From Fibrobacteres bacterium CG2_30_45_31 (GTDB lineage Bacteria > Fibrobacterota > Fibrobacteria > Fibrobacterales > Fibrobacteraceae), in the NCBI GenBank assembly GCA_001873075.1, contig MNYL01000203.1, positions 1 through 11,744 on the forward strand: 11,744 nucleotides of DNA, read 5' to 3'. This document shows positions 1 through 6,971 of the stretch, one piece after another (the first letter of the stretch is position 1; each line of letters starts with the position of its first letter). The position numbers and the translations under genes were made by a program. Below the pieces are notes generated by a model. The model searched no databases. It worked only from the letters and a program-made list of their open reading frames with translations, and was not told the origin of the DNA.

Positions 1-920
1 AAACGTCTTCCGAGGTTCATGACGTTCCTCAAACAGTGACAAATTTTGATGGATTTCTGGGGGGCACATTATCTAATGGAAATGCTTTTGGTTTGCATGT
101 CTACATAGCGCACCAAGATGGCGGATATGAAACAGAAAGCGGAACCTATCAAGTAGATTCGGATGCCTATGCTTCTATTATCCGTGGTGATGCAGGTATT
201 AATTGGCAGTTTGCGAATAGCATTGATTTTGAATTGACAGGGGGCATTGCTCGCGTTCAATATGGTCCAGAGCACAAGGGTTTCTTTGAAGATGGAGACT
301 TTTCTTACCTGGCAAGTTCTCGCGCTTTCTTTACTTTGGATGCAATTGATGGGGAAATTATTCCTGCGGCAAGCGCTCATTTTATCAAGGCCCCGGGCAT
401 CAAGGAAACTCATGCTCAGGTTGGCATAGGTATTAATGTGGCTCTTGATCGTGGCTTTTTCTGGATGGGATGGGACTTTATTTGGAATAAACAACAGGCT
501 CATAACTGGACGTTTGATTATGACACAGGGGAATCTACCTATAATTCCCAGTACGATGATAAATTCTGGGATGCAAGGGAAGACATTGGGGGTCAAGTCA
601 GTTTTGGTATCGAACGTAATATCTGGTGGGATTGGTTCGTTGTTCGTGTGGGGGGGCAAAAATCAATTTTGTATACTCAGTGTGATCAGAACGATAATAA
701 TGTTGGCAGTAAGGGTATTTGTTCTGGTGATGGTAATTTCTTTACAACCAATCCTACGGGAAATGGTACTACGAAGGATCATGTTGGTTGGGGCTTTGGA
801 ATCAATATTGAAGAAAAGTTGAAGATTGATGTTACTGTTGCGGAAGATTTACTTTTCAGAAATCCGTTTCAGGGTGAAGGCCGTTTTCTTTCCCGCATTG
901 ATGCAACCTATTCTTTTTAG
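1..920 (+). CDS. Outer-membrane beta-barrel protein, 5'-truncated by window edge
   Basis: The reading frame (codons starting at base 3) is open to the left edge, so the GTG at 36 is an internal Val and the true start lies outside the window. About 305 codons are visible. The protein alternates aromatic/hydrophobic and polar residues, is rich in Gly, Asp, Asn, Trp, Phe and Tyr, and ends in RIDATYSF. A terminal Phe after alternating hydrophobics is the classical C-terminal beta-signal recognised by the BAM complex. A loop between Cys codons at 681 and 720 is rich in Asp, Asn and Gly, followed by Thr/Asn/Gly repeats, which suggests a long surface loop closed by a disulfide. I do not recognise the family, and substrate or function is unknown. 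A strong terminator follows 25 nt after the TAG, so this ends its transcription unit and is not part of the mre operon. Confidence 0.8.
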   Translation, partial: TSSEVHDVPQTVTNFDGFLGGTLSNGNAFGLHVYIAHQDGGYETESGTYQVDSDAYASIIRGDAGINWQFANSIDFELTGGIARVQYGPEHKGFFEDGDFSYLASSRAFFTLDAIDGEIIPAASAHFIKAPGIKETHAQVGIGINVALDRGFFWMGWDFIWNKQQAHNWTFDYDTGESTYNSQYDDKFWDAREDIGGQVSFGIERNIWWDWFVVRVGGQKSILYTQCDQNDNNVGSKGICSGDGNFFTTNPTGNGTTKDHVGWGFGINIEEKLKIDVTVAEDLLFRNPFQGEGRFLSRIDATYSF

Positions 921-944
921 TTAAAAGTCGGTTAACTCTATTTG

Positions 945-975
945 AAAAGCGTTCCTATAAGGAACGCTTTTTTTA
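945..975 (+). terminator. Intrinsic terminator of the beta-barrel gene
   Basis: An 11-bp perfect stem (945-955 with 961-971) encloses a 5-nt loop TATAA and runs into seven consecutive T (968-974). The G/C core is AGCGTTCC/GGAACGCT. This is a textbook rho-independent terminator for the gene ending at 920. Confidence 0.93.
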
Positions 976-987
976 TATTGTATTACC

Positions 988-1356
988 ATGTTCAAAATAT
1001 TAATGCCCATCTGTTGTTTATGCTTGTTGTTGGGGTGTTCTGAGCCTCCAGAACGCATCGAAATCAAATTGACACCGTACTTGCAAGAAGACTTAAAATT
1101 TATGGTAGCGGAGAAGTTACGAGCATCGAAAGATCGGGCGAGTCTTTTGGATTCCCCTTATTATAAAATTCGAGATTTGAGATTCTTTGATGGGGCTAAG
1201 GCTGAGATTTATTCCGCCTACGCACAGGTTGATTTTTACGTATTCAAGAATATCAAAATGTATGAGACCAGAAAGTATCGCTATGATGCGAATCGCCGCT
1301 ATTGGGACCGTTATTTAAAGCAGTTGCATTTTGGTGTAGACACAGATGAGAAATGA
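988..1356 (+). CDS. Small lipoprotein of unknown function
   Basis: This is a 122-aa protein. It has a short positively charged N-terminus, a Leu/Cys-rich hydrophobic stretch and a lipobox LLGC with the acylated Cys at residue 17, followed by Ser-Glu, so export and lipidation are expected. The +2 Ser would suit outer-membrane sorting by the E. coli Lol rule, but that rule may not hold in this phylum. The mature part (about 105 aa) is charged and rich in Tyr, Arg and Lys, with no motif I can name; the segment around residues 70-110 could form beta-strands. It lies between a terminator and mreB, 55 nt upstream of the mreB start and on the same strand, so co-transcription with mreB is possible but unproven. 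No Shine-Dalgarno is visible; a TATATT box ends 8 nt before the ATG (see findings). The reading frame is convincing because of the signal peptide, but the function is unknown. Confidence 0.8.
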   Translation: MFKILMPICCLCLLLGCSEPPERIEIKLTPYLQEDLKFMVAEKLRASKDRASLLDSPYYKIRDLRFFDGAKAEIYSAYAQVDFYVFKNIKMYETRKYRYDANRRYWDRYLKQLHFGVDTDEK

Positions 1357-1377
1357 TTTTGTGAGAAAAATTTAAGC

Positions 1378-1404
1378 TATATTATTGACACCACTATAAA
1401 AGGA
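1378..1404 (+). promoter_or_regulatory. Possible mreB -10 box and Shine-Dalgarno
   Basis: A TATATT box at 1378-1383 would start transcription near 1390, giving a leader of about 20 nt that carries AAAGGA (1399-1404) 7 nt before the TTG start of mreB. No good -35 lies 16-18 nt upstream of the box, so the promoter call is weak. The ribosome-binding site is much firmer and is what supports the TTG start. Confidence 0.35.
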
Positions 1405-1411
1405 TAGCATT

Positions 1412-2434
1412 TTGTTCGGACTTTTTTCTTGTGACATTGGTATAGATCTTGGTACTGCCAACACCTTAGTGCATGTGGCTGGACAGGGCATTCTCATTAA
1501 CGAGCCAACAGTCGTTGCGATTGATCGTAAAAATGATAGAGTCTCTGCAATTGGCAGTGAAGCAAAGAAAATGTTGGGCCGTACTCCTGGTGAAAGTATT
1601 GCTGTTCGCCCTATGAAAGATGGTGTGATTGCGGATTTCCAGTTAGTGGAAATTCTTTTACAGACTTTCATTAAACGGGTACAAAAGTATCCCCTTTTCT
1701 TGGTTAAGCCACGAGTGGTGATTGGTGTTCCTTCTGGTATTACAGAAGTCGAAAAACGTGCAGTTACGGATGCTGCTCGTATGGCAGGAGCGAAAGAAGT
1801 TCATTTAGTTCATGAGCCTATGGCCGCCGCTATCGGTATGGGCATTCCTGTCGAAGATCCTGTTGGCAATATGATTGTTGATGTGGGTGGGGGAACTTCT
1901 GATATTGCAGTGATCGCATTGAATGGCACCGTATGCAGCGCTTCTGTCCGCGTTGGTGGTGATGAGATGGATGAAGCCATCGTAAATTATCTTCGTAAGA
2001 CCTATAATCTTTTTGTAGGTGAAAGTACTGCGGAGCAGATTAAAATTCAAATAGGTTCCGCGTTCCCATTGGATAAAGAACTTTCCATGGATGTGAAGGG
2101 ACGAGATATTATGGCCGGTGTTCCTCGTACCATGACGATTACGAGTGAAGAAATTCGTGAAGCTTTAAATGAGCCTGTGACAGCGATTGTGGAAGCTGTG
2201 AAACAAGCTCTTGGTATAACCCCTCCTGAACTTTCTGCGGATATTTTAGATCGTGGAATTATTATGACGGGTGGTGGCTCTCAATTGCGTGGTTTGGATT
2301 CTCGCATTCGTCAAGAGACGGGACTTTCGGTGAATGTCATTGATGATGCTCTGATTTGTGTTTGCAAAGGCGCAGCACGCATTCTTGAAGATCTGGACAG
2401 ATATCGCCCAGTTTTGATTGCGTCTTCCATTTAA
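1412..2434 (+). CDS. mreB: Rod-shape-determining protein MreB (actin-like)
   Basis: MreB is a 340-aa bacterial actin. It polymerises on ATP into membrane-bound filaments that guide the elongation (Rod) complex for sidewall peptidoglycan synthesis. The actin/Hsp70 ATPase signatures are in order: phosphate-1 loop DLGTANT (12-18), catalytic-Glu region HEPMAAAIG (Glu135), phosphate-2 loop DVGGGTSD (157-164) and adenosine motif TGGGSQLRGL (286-295). RPMKDGVIADF near residue 70 and PPELSADI are also typical. Length matches the family (about 335-347). The start is TTG, supported by AAAGGA 7 nt upstream and by the N-terminus MFGLFSCDIGIDLGTANT, which aligns with other MreBs that begin MFG. The short hydrophobic start is the usual membrane-binding element. 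It is the first gene of the elongasome operon, and mreC follows after 18 nt. Nothing essential is missing. Confidence 0.98.
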   Translation: MFGLFSCDIGIDLGTANTLVHVAGQGILINEPTVVAIDRKNDRVSAIGSEAKKMLGRTPGESIAVRPMKDGVIADFQLVEILLQTFIKRVQKYPLFLVKPRVVIGVPSGITEVEKRAVTDAARMAGAKEVHLVHEPMAAAIGMGIPVEDPVGNMIVDVGGGTSDIAVIALNGTVCSASVRVGGDEMDEAIVNYLRKTYNLFVGESTAEQIKIQIGSAFPLDKELSMDVKGRDIMAGVPRTMTITSEEIREALNEPVTAIVEAVKQALGITPPELSADILDRGIIMTGGGSQLRGLDSRIRQETGLSVNVIDDALICVCKGAARILEDLDRYRPVLIASSI

Positions 2435-2452
2435 GGTACATAAGCGGGTGCG

Positions 2453-3286
2453 GTGATGATAAAACTTGCCCGTCTTTTGAGTTCTTTCTTTGCCCTTGGG
2501 CATGGATTGGTTTTGTTAGTTGTTCTAATCGCCCTATGCATTGTAATGCGTAAGGCATCAAATTCCACGCAAGAAAATATCATCTCTGGGGCATTATCTT
2601 CTGTTTATTATCCGGCACAGTGGGTACTTTCTTCTGTAAATGAAATTCGTTCAGTGGCAAAAGAAAATGAGCTATTGAAAAAAGAGAATGCCCGGCTTCA
2701 AATGGAGAACAACAATGCGAGAGAGGGACTTCAAGAACTTTCTCGTCTTCAGGAGTTGGTGCATTTTGATAATAAGTGGGATTATCCGATTGTCACTGCC
2801 CGTGTTGTGGGACAAAACCCGGGACGATTTTTAACGACGCTTATTGTGAATCGCGGTACTAAACAGGGTATTCAGGTAGATATGCCTGTGTTTACTGTTC
2901 GGGGCCTTGTAGGGCGAGTATCTCGCATTTCTGAGAATCATTCACGCATTCAATTATTGCTGGACCCTAATCTCAAACTTTCTGTTCTTGAAAAAAAATC
3001 TCGAATGGTTGGCTTTTTAGAAGGTGCCAATGGGCATCATATTTCTGCAATGATTCCTGCAAATATAGGGGTAAGAGTGGGTGATACTCTTTTGACTTCT
3101 GGTCTTGGAGGAATTTTTCCGAAAGGAATAGGTATTGGTACTATAAGTTCTATTCGCACGGGTGATGTCGAAGTTATTTGCCATATGGAAGTGACTCCAT
3201 TCCAAGAGTTTTATCGATTGGAAGAAGTTTTCATTATGCAAAAAGAGCCAGATTGGGTGGTTCGGGAGCTACTGACCGATGATTAA
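2453..3286 (+). CDS. mreC: Rod-shape-determining protein MreC
   Basis: MreC is a bitopic inner-membrane scaffold that links cytoplasmic MreB to the periplasmic enzymes and activates PBP2. The 277-aa protein has one membrane helix (about residues 12-32). A periplasmic coiled coil rich in Glu/Lys/Asn/Leu follows (about 63-100), then the paired beta-domain of MreC with the conserved VGRVSRISENHSRIQLLLDP segment and a glycine-rich TSGLGGIFPKGIGIGTI stretch. It lacks the long Pro-rich tail of some proteobacterial homologues. The start is either GTG 2453 or the adjacent ATG 2456; an in-frame TAA at 2441 excludes anything longer, and the ribosome-binding site is poor (GGTG). Its end overlaps the mreD start by 8 nt, which implies translational coupling. 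Confidence 0.97.
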   Translation: MMIKLARLLSSFFALGHGLVLLVVLIALCIVMRKASNSTQENIISGALSSVYYPAQWVLSSVNEIRSVAKENELLKKENARLQMENNNAREGLQELSRLQELVHFDNKWDYPIVTARVVGQNPGRFLTTLIVNRGTKQGIQVDMPVFTVRGLVGRVSRISENHSRIQLLLDPNLKLSVLEKKSRMVGFLEGANGHHISAMIPANIGVRVGDTLLTSGLGGIFPKGIGIGTISSIRTGDVEVICHMEVTPFQEFYRLEEVFIMQKEPDWVVRELLTDD

Positions 3287-3773
3287 GCTACTGAAATTCC
3301 CTATACTTTTTTTGATCAGTGTGGTTATTCAGACGACATTGATTTCATGGATTCGTGTGTTTGACATTGGTCCTGATTTTATTTTGATTTTTGTTGTTTT
3401 GGTGGCTTTGCGTCGCGGTCCCATTGTGGGAATGTTGTGGGGCTTTTTTGCGGGTTTCTCTCAAGATGTTTATGCGCCTGTAGAATGGCTCGGGGCTCAC
3501 ACTGTGGCACTCACGGTGGTGGGATTCATTGTGGGACAATTTGAAGAACGTTTTTTATCTTTAAACTTGGTGACGAAAGTGGGTGTATTGGGGCTAGGGT
3601 TTCTCATTCGCGACATAATTTATTTTGTTGTTATTGGGGTGAAGGTTGATGGTGAGTTTGCATCTTTACTTTTGATGAATACTTTACCGGAATGTATTTA
3701 TACGATGTTGTGTGGTACGCTTGTATTCCATTTCGTATTTCATCGCAACGGTCAGCGCCCGCATGCTCGATAG
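3279..3773 (+). CDS. mreD: Rod-shape-determining protein MreD
   Basis: MreD is a small polytopic inner-membrane protein of the Rod complex that works with MreC in controlling PBP2. The 164-aa sequence is almost entirely hydrophobic, with about five membrane helices. It contains the family-like pattern near residues 30-65: a GPDFILIFVVLVALRRGP helix and loop, then GFFAGFSQDVYAP. Its ATG lies within the last codons of mreC (ATGATTAA overlap). The C-terminus HRNGQRPHAR is basic and the TAG at 3771 overlaps the likely mrdA start. Sequence conservation in this family is low, so the call rests on hydropathy, the family-like segments and the mreB-mreC-X-mrdA-rodA order, which together are decisive. 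Confidence 0.95.
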   Translation: MIKLLKFPILFLISVVIQTTLISWIRVFDIGPDFILIFVVLVALRRGPIVGMLWGFFAGFSQDVYAPVEWLGAHTVALTVVGFIVGQFEERFLSLNLVTKVGVLGLGFLIRDIIYFVVIGVKVDGEFASLLLMNTLPECIYTMLCGTLVFHFVFHRNGQRPHAR

Positions 3774-5622
3774 TGTGTTAAAAAATGACGAGAAACAAGA
3801 TCGCAATTTTAAGATCTTGATATATATCGCAACCGTCGCTATCGTTTTTCTTGCTTTGGCTGGGCGATTATTTTATTTGCAATATATTCAATACGAGGAA
3901 AATTTTCAGCGCTCTGAAAATAATCGTATGCGCCGTATTGTACTCACTGCAGAGCGGGGCTCTATTTTTGATCGAAATGAGAAAGTGCTTGTACGGAATC
4001 GGCCTTCCTATCAAATTGCGGTACTGCCTTCGGAGTTAAAAAACAGAGACTCTGTTTTTCAGAGGCTATTGCGCATTAAGGATTCGACGGGGGCTCGAAT
4101 ATTTGATTCTGCTTCCGTGGATACGGCATTTCAACGGAGTCGTTGGATTAAGCATGGTTTTTTGCGCATTTTGGAAGATGCCTCTCCCGAGCAGGTCTCT
4201 ATTATTGAGGAACGCTCTGCTGATTTACCAGGCGTAGTCACATTGGTGGAATCGCGACGTGAATATCCTTATGGGACTATGGCCGCTCACGTTTTTGGAT
4301 ACACGGGAGAAGTTTCAGAAGAGCAACTAGATAAAGAGGAATTTAAAAATTATTCCTTGGGAGATCGCATTGGACAAAAAGGCCTTGAAAAAGAATATGA
4401 TCATGAGTTCCGGGGAACAGATGGGGTAAAATTTATTGAAGTGAATGCTTTTGGTAGGGAAGTGGGTTTGATTCAAGGGATGGGAATTCAAGAGGCTATT
4501 CCCGGTTATCATATGGTGACTACTTTGGATTTAGAATTGCAAAGGGTCGCAGAAGAAGCTCTGCCGGATTCTGTACGCGGTGCTATAGTGGCACTGGATC
4601 CACGAACTGGTGAAATTCTTGCAATGGTAAGTTCTCCCCGTTTAGATCCTAATATTTTTTCTTTGAAACGAAGGGAACGTAATAAGGGCTGGGCAGAAGT
4701 CGCTTTAGATTCAACGCGTCCTCTTACGAATCGTGCTATTTCTGGTGTGTATCCACCAGCCTCTGTCTTTAAGTTAATTACGGCGGGTGCAGGTTTGGAA
4801 AATGGATTTTTGTCTCGTCATTCTTATATGCCAAAACCATGTACTGGTGGGTATCAGTTTGGTTCGCGTTATCAGAAATGTTGGGGGACTCATGGGCGCC
4901 TGGATCTTGTGAATGCAATTCGTCTTTCTTGTGATGTTTATTTTTATCAGGCAGGGTTAGCCATAGGAATGGAACGTATTAATGAGTTTGGAGAGCGATT
5001 CGGTTTAGGATCTATTCTGGGAGTGGATATCCCTGGAGAAAGAGGTGGCTGGCTTCCTGATTCGGCGAGTTTTAATGCGAGAAATAAGCGCAATGGATGG
5101 CGATGGGCTCGGGGTTTGATCTTAAATTTGGCGATTGGACAAGGACAGTTAGTGACACCATTGCAGCAAGCAGTCATGGTGGGATCCATGGCTACAGGGA
5201 AAGGTGTTTATCGACCCCATTTTATGAAAGAGCTTCGTAGTTTTGATGGTAAGGTGGTACGACGTTATGAGCCTGTGAAAATTCATGAGGGTCAGATGAG
5301 CGCGGAAACGCACCAGATTTTATTGGATGGTATGGACTCTGTAGTAAATCATCCTGGCGGCACAGGCCGAAGGGCTGCTCTTCCCGGAATTCGAGTTGGC
5401 GGAAAGTCTGGTTCAGGAGAATGGAAAAAGGGTGAGAAAACACATGCTTGGTTTGTTGCCGTAGCTCCTTTAGAAGATCCTCAAATTGTCGTTGCGGTGA
5501 TTCAGGAAGCAGAAGGTGGAGGTGGTGCAAAATCTGCTCCCATATGCCGTAAAATCATGGAACAATATTTCTTTGGAAGTGTAGAGGATGAGGAAAAGAA
5601 TAAGAAGGAGGTTTTACCGTGA
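3763..5622 (+). CDS. mrdA: Penicillin-binding protein 2 (elongasome D,D-transpeptidase)
   Basis: PBP2 is a class B penicillin-binding protein. It crosslinks peptidoglycan made by RodA during cell elongation and is anchored in the inner membrane with its catalytic domain in the periplasm. Counted from ATG 3763 (619 aa), it has a single membrane helix (about 17-36) and the pedestal signature RGSIFDRN. The catalytic domain follows with SVFK (334-337, acyl Ser334), SCD (389-391) and KSGS (548-551). Position and length match E. coli PBP2 (633 aa). A Ser replaces the usual Thr in the KSGT motif, which is a conservative change. An earlier in-frame GTG at 3712 would add 17 residues and overlap mreD by 62 nt; ATG 3763, overlapping mreD by 11 nt, fits the PBP2 N-terminus better, although neither has a clear ribosome-binding site. 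The stop overlaps the rodA start (GTGA). Confidence 0.96.
   Translation: MLDSVLKNDEKQDRNFKILIYIATVAIVFLALAGRLFYLQYIQYEENFQRSENNRMRRIVLTAERGSIFDRNEKVLVRNRPSYQIAVLPSELKNRDSVFQRLLRIKDSTGARIFDSASVDTAFQRSRWIKHGFLRILEDASPEQVSIIEERSADLPGVVTLVESRREYPYGTMAAHVFGYTGEVSEEQLDKEEFKNYSLGDRIGQKGLEKEYDHEFRGTDGVKFIEVNAFGREVGLIQGMGIQEAIPGYHMVTTLDLELQRVAEEALPDSVRGAIVALDPRTGEILAMVSSPRLDPNIFSLKRRERNKGWAEVALDSTRPLTNRAISGVYPPASVFKLITAGAGLENGFLSRHSYMPKPCTGGYQFGSRYQKCWGTHGRLDLVNAIRLSCDVYFYQAGLAIGMERINEFGERFGLGSILGVDIPGERGGWLPDSASFNARNKRNGWRWARGLILNLAIGQGQLVTPLQQAVMVGSMATGKGVYRPHFMKELRSFDGKVVRRYEPVKIHEGQMSAETHQILLDGMDSVVNHPGGTGRRAALPGIRVGGKSGSGEWKKGEKTHAWFVAVAPLEDPQIVVAVIQEAEGGGGAKSAPICRKIMEQYFFGSVEDEEKNKKEVLP
5605..5611 (+). 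promoter_or_regulatory. Strong Shine-Dalgarno of rodA
   Basis: AAGGAGG lies 7 nt before GTG 5619, inside the last codons of mrdA. It is the best ribosome-binding site in the window and fixes the rodA start at the GTG rather than at the internal ATG 5652, which has none. Confidence 0.85.
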
Positions 5623-6893
5623 GGGGTTCCGGCCGATTTCTCGATAATACGATGAAGGTGGATTGGTTTTTTTTATTGCTCGTTTTATTGCTTATGAGCA
5701 TCGGTTTGACATTGGTTTATTCTGCGACGGCAACTCGCGAAACTATTTGGTATCAGTCTCTTTGGTTTCATCAGGGGATCTATTTTTGTGCTGGTTGTAT
5801 TCTTGCAATGTTTATTGCTTTGATTAAAATTGATTATTGGAAAAAAATGGCCTGGCCTTTTTATTTCATGGTCATTATCTCATTGACTTTTGTTGCATTA
5901 GGTGGAGGGGATAGTGCAAAGGGTGCTGGACGGTGGATTGATCTGGGTTTCATAAGAATTCAACCTTCTGAATTTGCCAAAATTGCCTATTTGCTCGCTA
6001 TTTCAAGTTGGCTCTCGGTGCATCCCGTAAGTTTAATTCGACTGAAAAGTTTAATAGTTCCGGGGCTTATTTTTATTGTTCCATTTTTGTTGGTATTAAA
6101 ACAGCCTGATTTGAGTACGGCGCTTGTATTTACGGCTGTAACGTTGGTGGGCTTCTATTGGGCGGGGTTGACTCTTATTGATCTATTTATTTTGCTAAGC
6201 CCTGTATTTTCTGTGTTGCTTTCCTATCCGCAGATTCCCTATTCGCAAATTTTATGGGGACTTCTGATAACCGCAGTGTTTTTTGTTTTGATAAAGTATC
6301 ATTATCCCAAAAAATTGACAATTCTCTTTTTGTCACTCACTATTATTTCCGGTTATGCGAGCTCTATGGCTTGGAATTCTTTGGAAGACCATCAAAGAAG
6401 CCGTGTAATGACATTTATGGATCCGATGCGTGACCCTCAAGGGGAGGGTTATCAAGTGATTCAGTCAAAAGTCGCGATTGGCTCGGGAGGGCTTCTAGGA
6501 AAGGGTTTGGGTGAGGGTTCTCAGACGAATCTTGCTTTTTTACCGGAAGAACATACGGATTTTATTTTTAGTGTGTTGGGAGAACAATTTGGCTTTTTGG
6601 GTGGCTTCACCGCACTTACCCTCTATTTTCTTTTCTTGTGGCGAGGAATGTCTATTTGTCGGCTGCATCTGGATCCATTTGTGAATCTTGTGGTGGCAGG
6701 AGCTTGTACTATTTTTCTTTTTCACATTACCGTGAATATTTCCATGACTCTGGGAATGATGCCGGTGACAGGATTACCACTGCCATTCCTTTCCTACGGC
6801 GGTTCATTTTTGCTCACCTGCATGATGCTTGTGGGGTTATTGGTGAATATGCGTTATCAGGGAAGCCAGCTGGAAAATAATTACAAGAACTAA
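5619..6893 (+). CDS. rodA: RodA, SEDS-family peptidoglycan glycosyltransferase
   Basis: RodA is a SEDS polymerase that uses lipid II to extend glycan strands and works as a complex with PBP2, the product of the gene just upstream. The 424-aa protein is polytopic (about 10 or more helices). It carries the family signatures: GAGRWIDLGFIRIQPSEFAK near residues 104-123, QPDLSTA with the essential Asp164, the DP..DPQGEGYQVIQSKVAIGSGG extracellular segment, LPEEHTDFIFSVLGE (309-323) and TGLPLPFLSYGGS near the C-terminus. It is longer than E. coli RodA (370 aa). The extra length lies mainly in the hydrophobic region after Asp164, around residues 185-250, as in some SEDS proteins with additional helices. 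The start is GTG 5619, which overlaps the mrdA stop and is preceded by AAGGAGG. No terminator is visible behind it, so transcription could continue into comF. Confidence 0.97.
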   Translation: MRGSGRFLDNTMKVDWFFLLLVLLLMSIGLTLVYSATATRETIWYQSLWFHQGIYFCAGCILAMFIALIKIDYWKKMAWPFYFMVIISLTFVALGGGDSAKGAGRWIDLGFIRIQPSEFAKIAYLLAISSWLSVHPVSLIRLKSLIVPGLIFIVPFLLVLKQPDLSTALVFTAVTLVGFYWAGLTLIDLFILLSPVFSVLLSYPQIPYSQILWGLLITAVFFVLIKYHYPKKLTILFLSLTIISGYASSMAWNSLEDHQRSRVMTFMDPMRDPQGEGYQVIQSKVAIGSGGLLGKGLGEGSQTNLAFLPEEHTDFIFSVLGEQFGFLGGFTALTLYFLFLWRGMSICRLHLDPFVNLVVAGACTIFLFHITVNISMTLGMMPVTGLPLPFLSYGGSFLLTCMMLVGLLVNMRYQGSQLENNYKN

Positions 6894-6914
6894 AAATATT
6901 ATTCTCTCTTTTCT

Positions 6915-6966
6915 TCCCTTGCGCGTTTTAAATAGTGTCTATAGAGGTACGAAACAAAGCAAGGGA
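6915..6966 (+). promoter_or_regulatory. Inverted repeat able to mask the comF ribosome-binding site
   Basis: TCCCTTGC (6915-6922) is the perfect reverse complement of GCAAGGGA (6959-6966). The right arm contains the AAGGGA Shine-Dalgarno, 5 nt before the comF ATG. Between the arms are a possible inner GTTT/AAAC pairing (6925-6928 with 6952-6955) and a palindrome TCTATAGA (6938-6945). The pairing is seen directly; a role in translation control is inference. Confidence 0.4.
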
Positions 6967-6971
6967 TAGAA

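Noticed and set aside
69..659. 196-codon open frame on the - strand opposite the beta-barrel gene
   Set aside because: It has no signal, domain or ribosome-binding site, and it is antisense to a convincing beta-barrel frame. It reads as a codon-usage shadow.
1385..1390. Perfect TTGACA upstream of mreB
   Set aside because: A -10 at 16-18 nt would fall at about 1407-1414, over the TTG start codon, and no TATAAT-like box is there. The TATAAA at 1395 is only 4 nt away. Probably chance.
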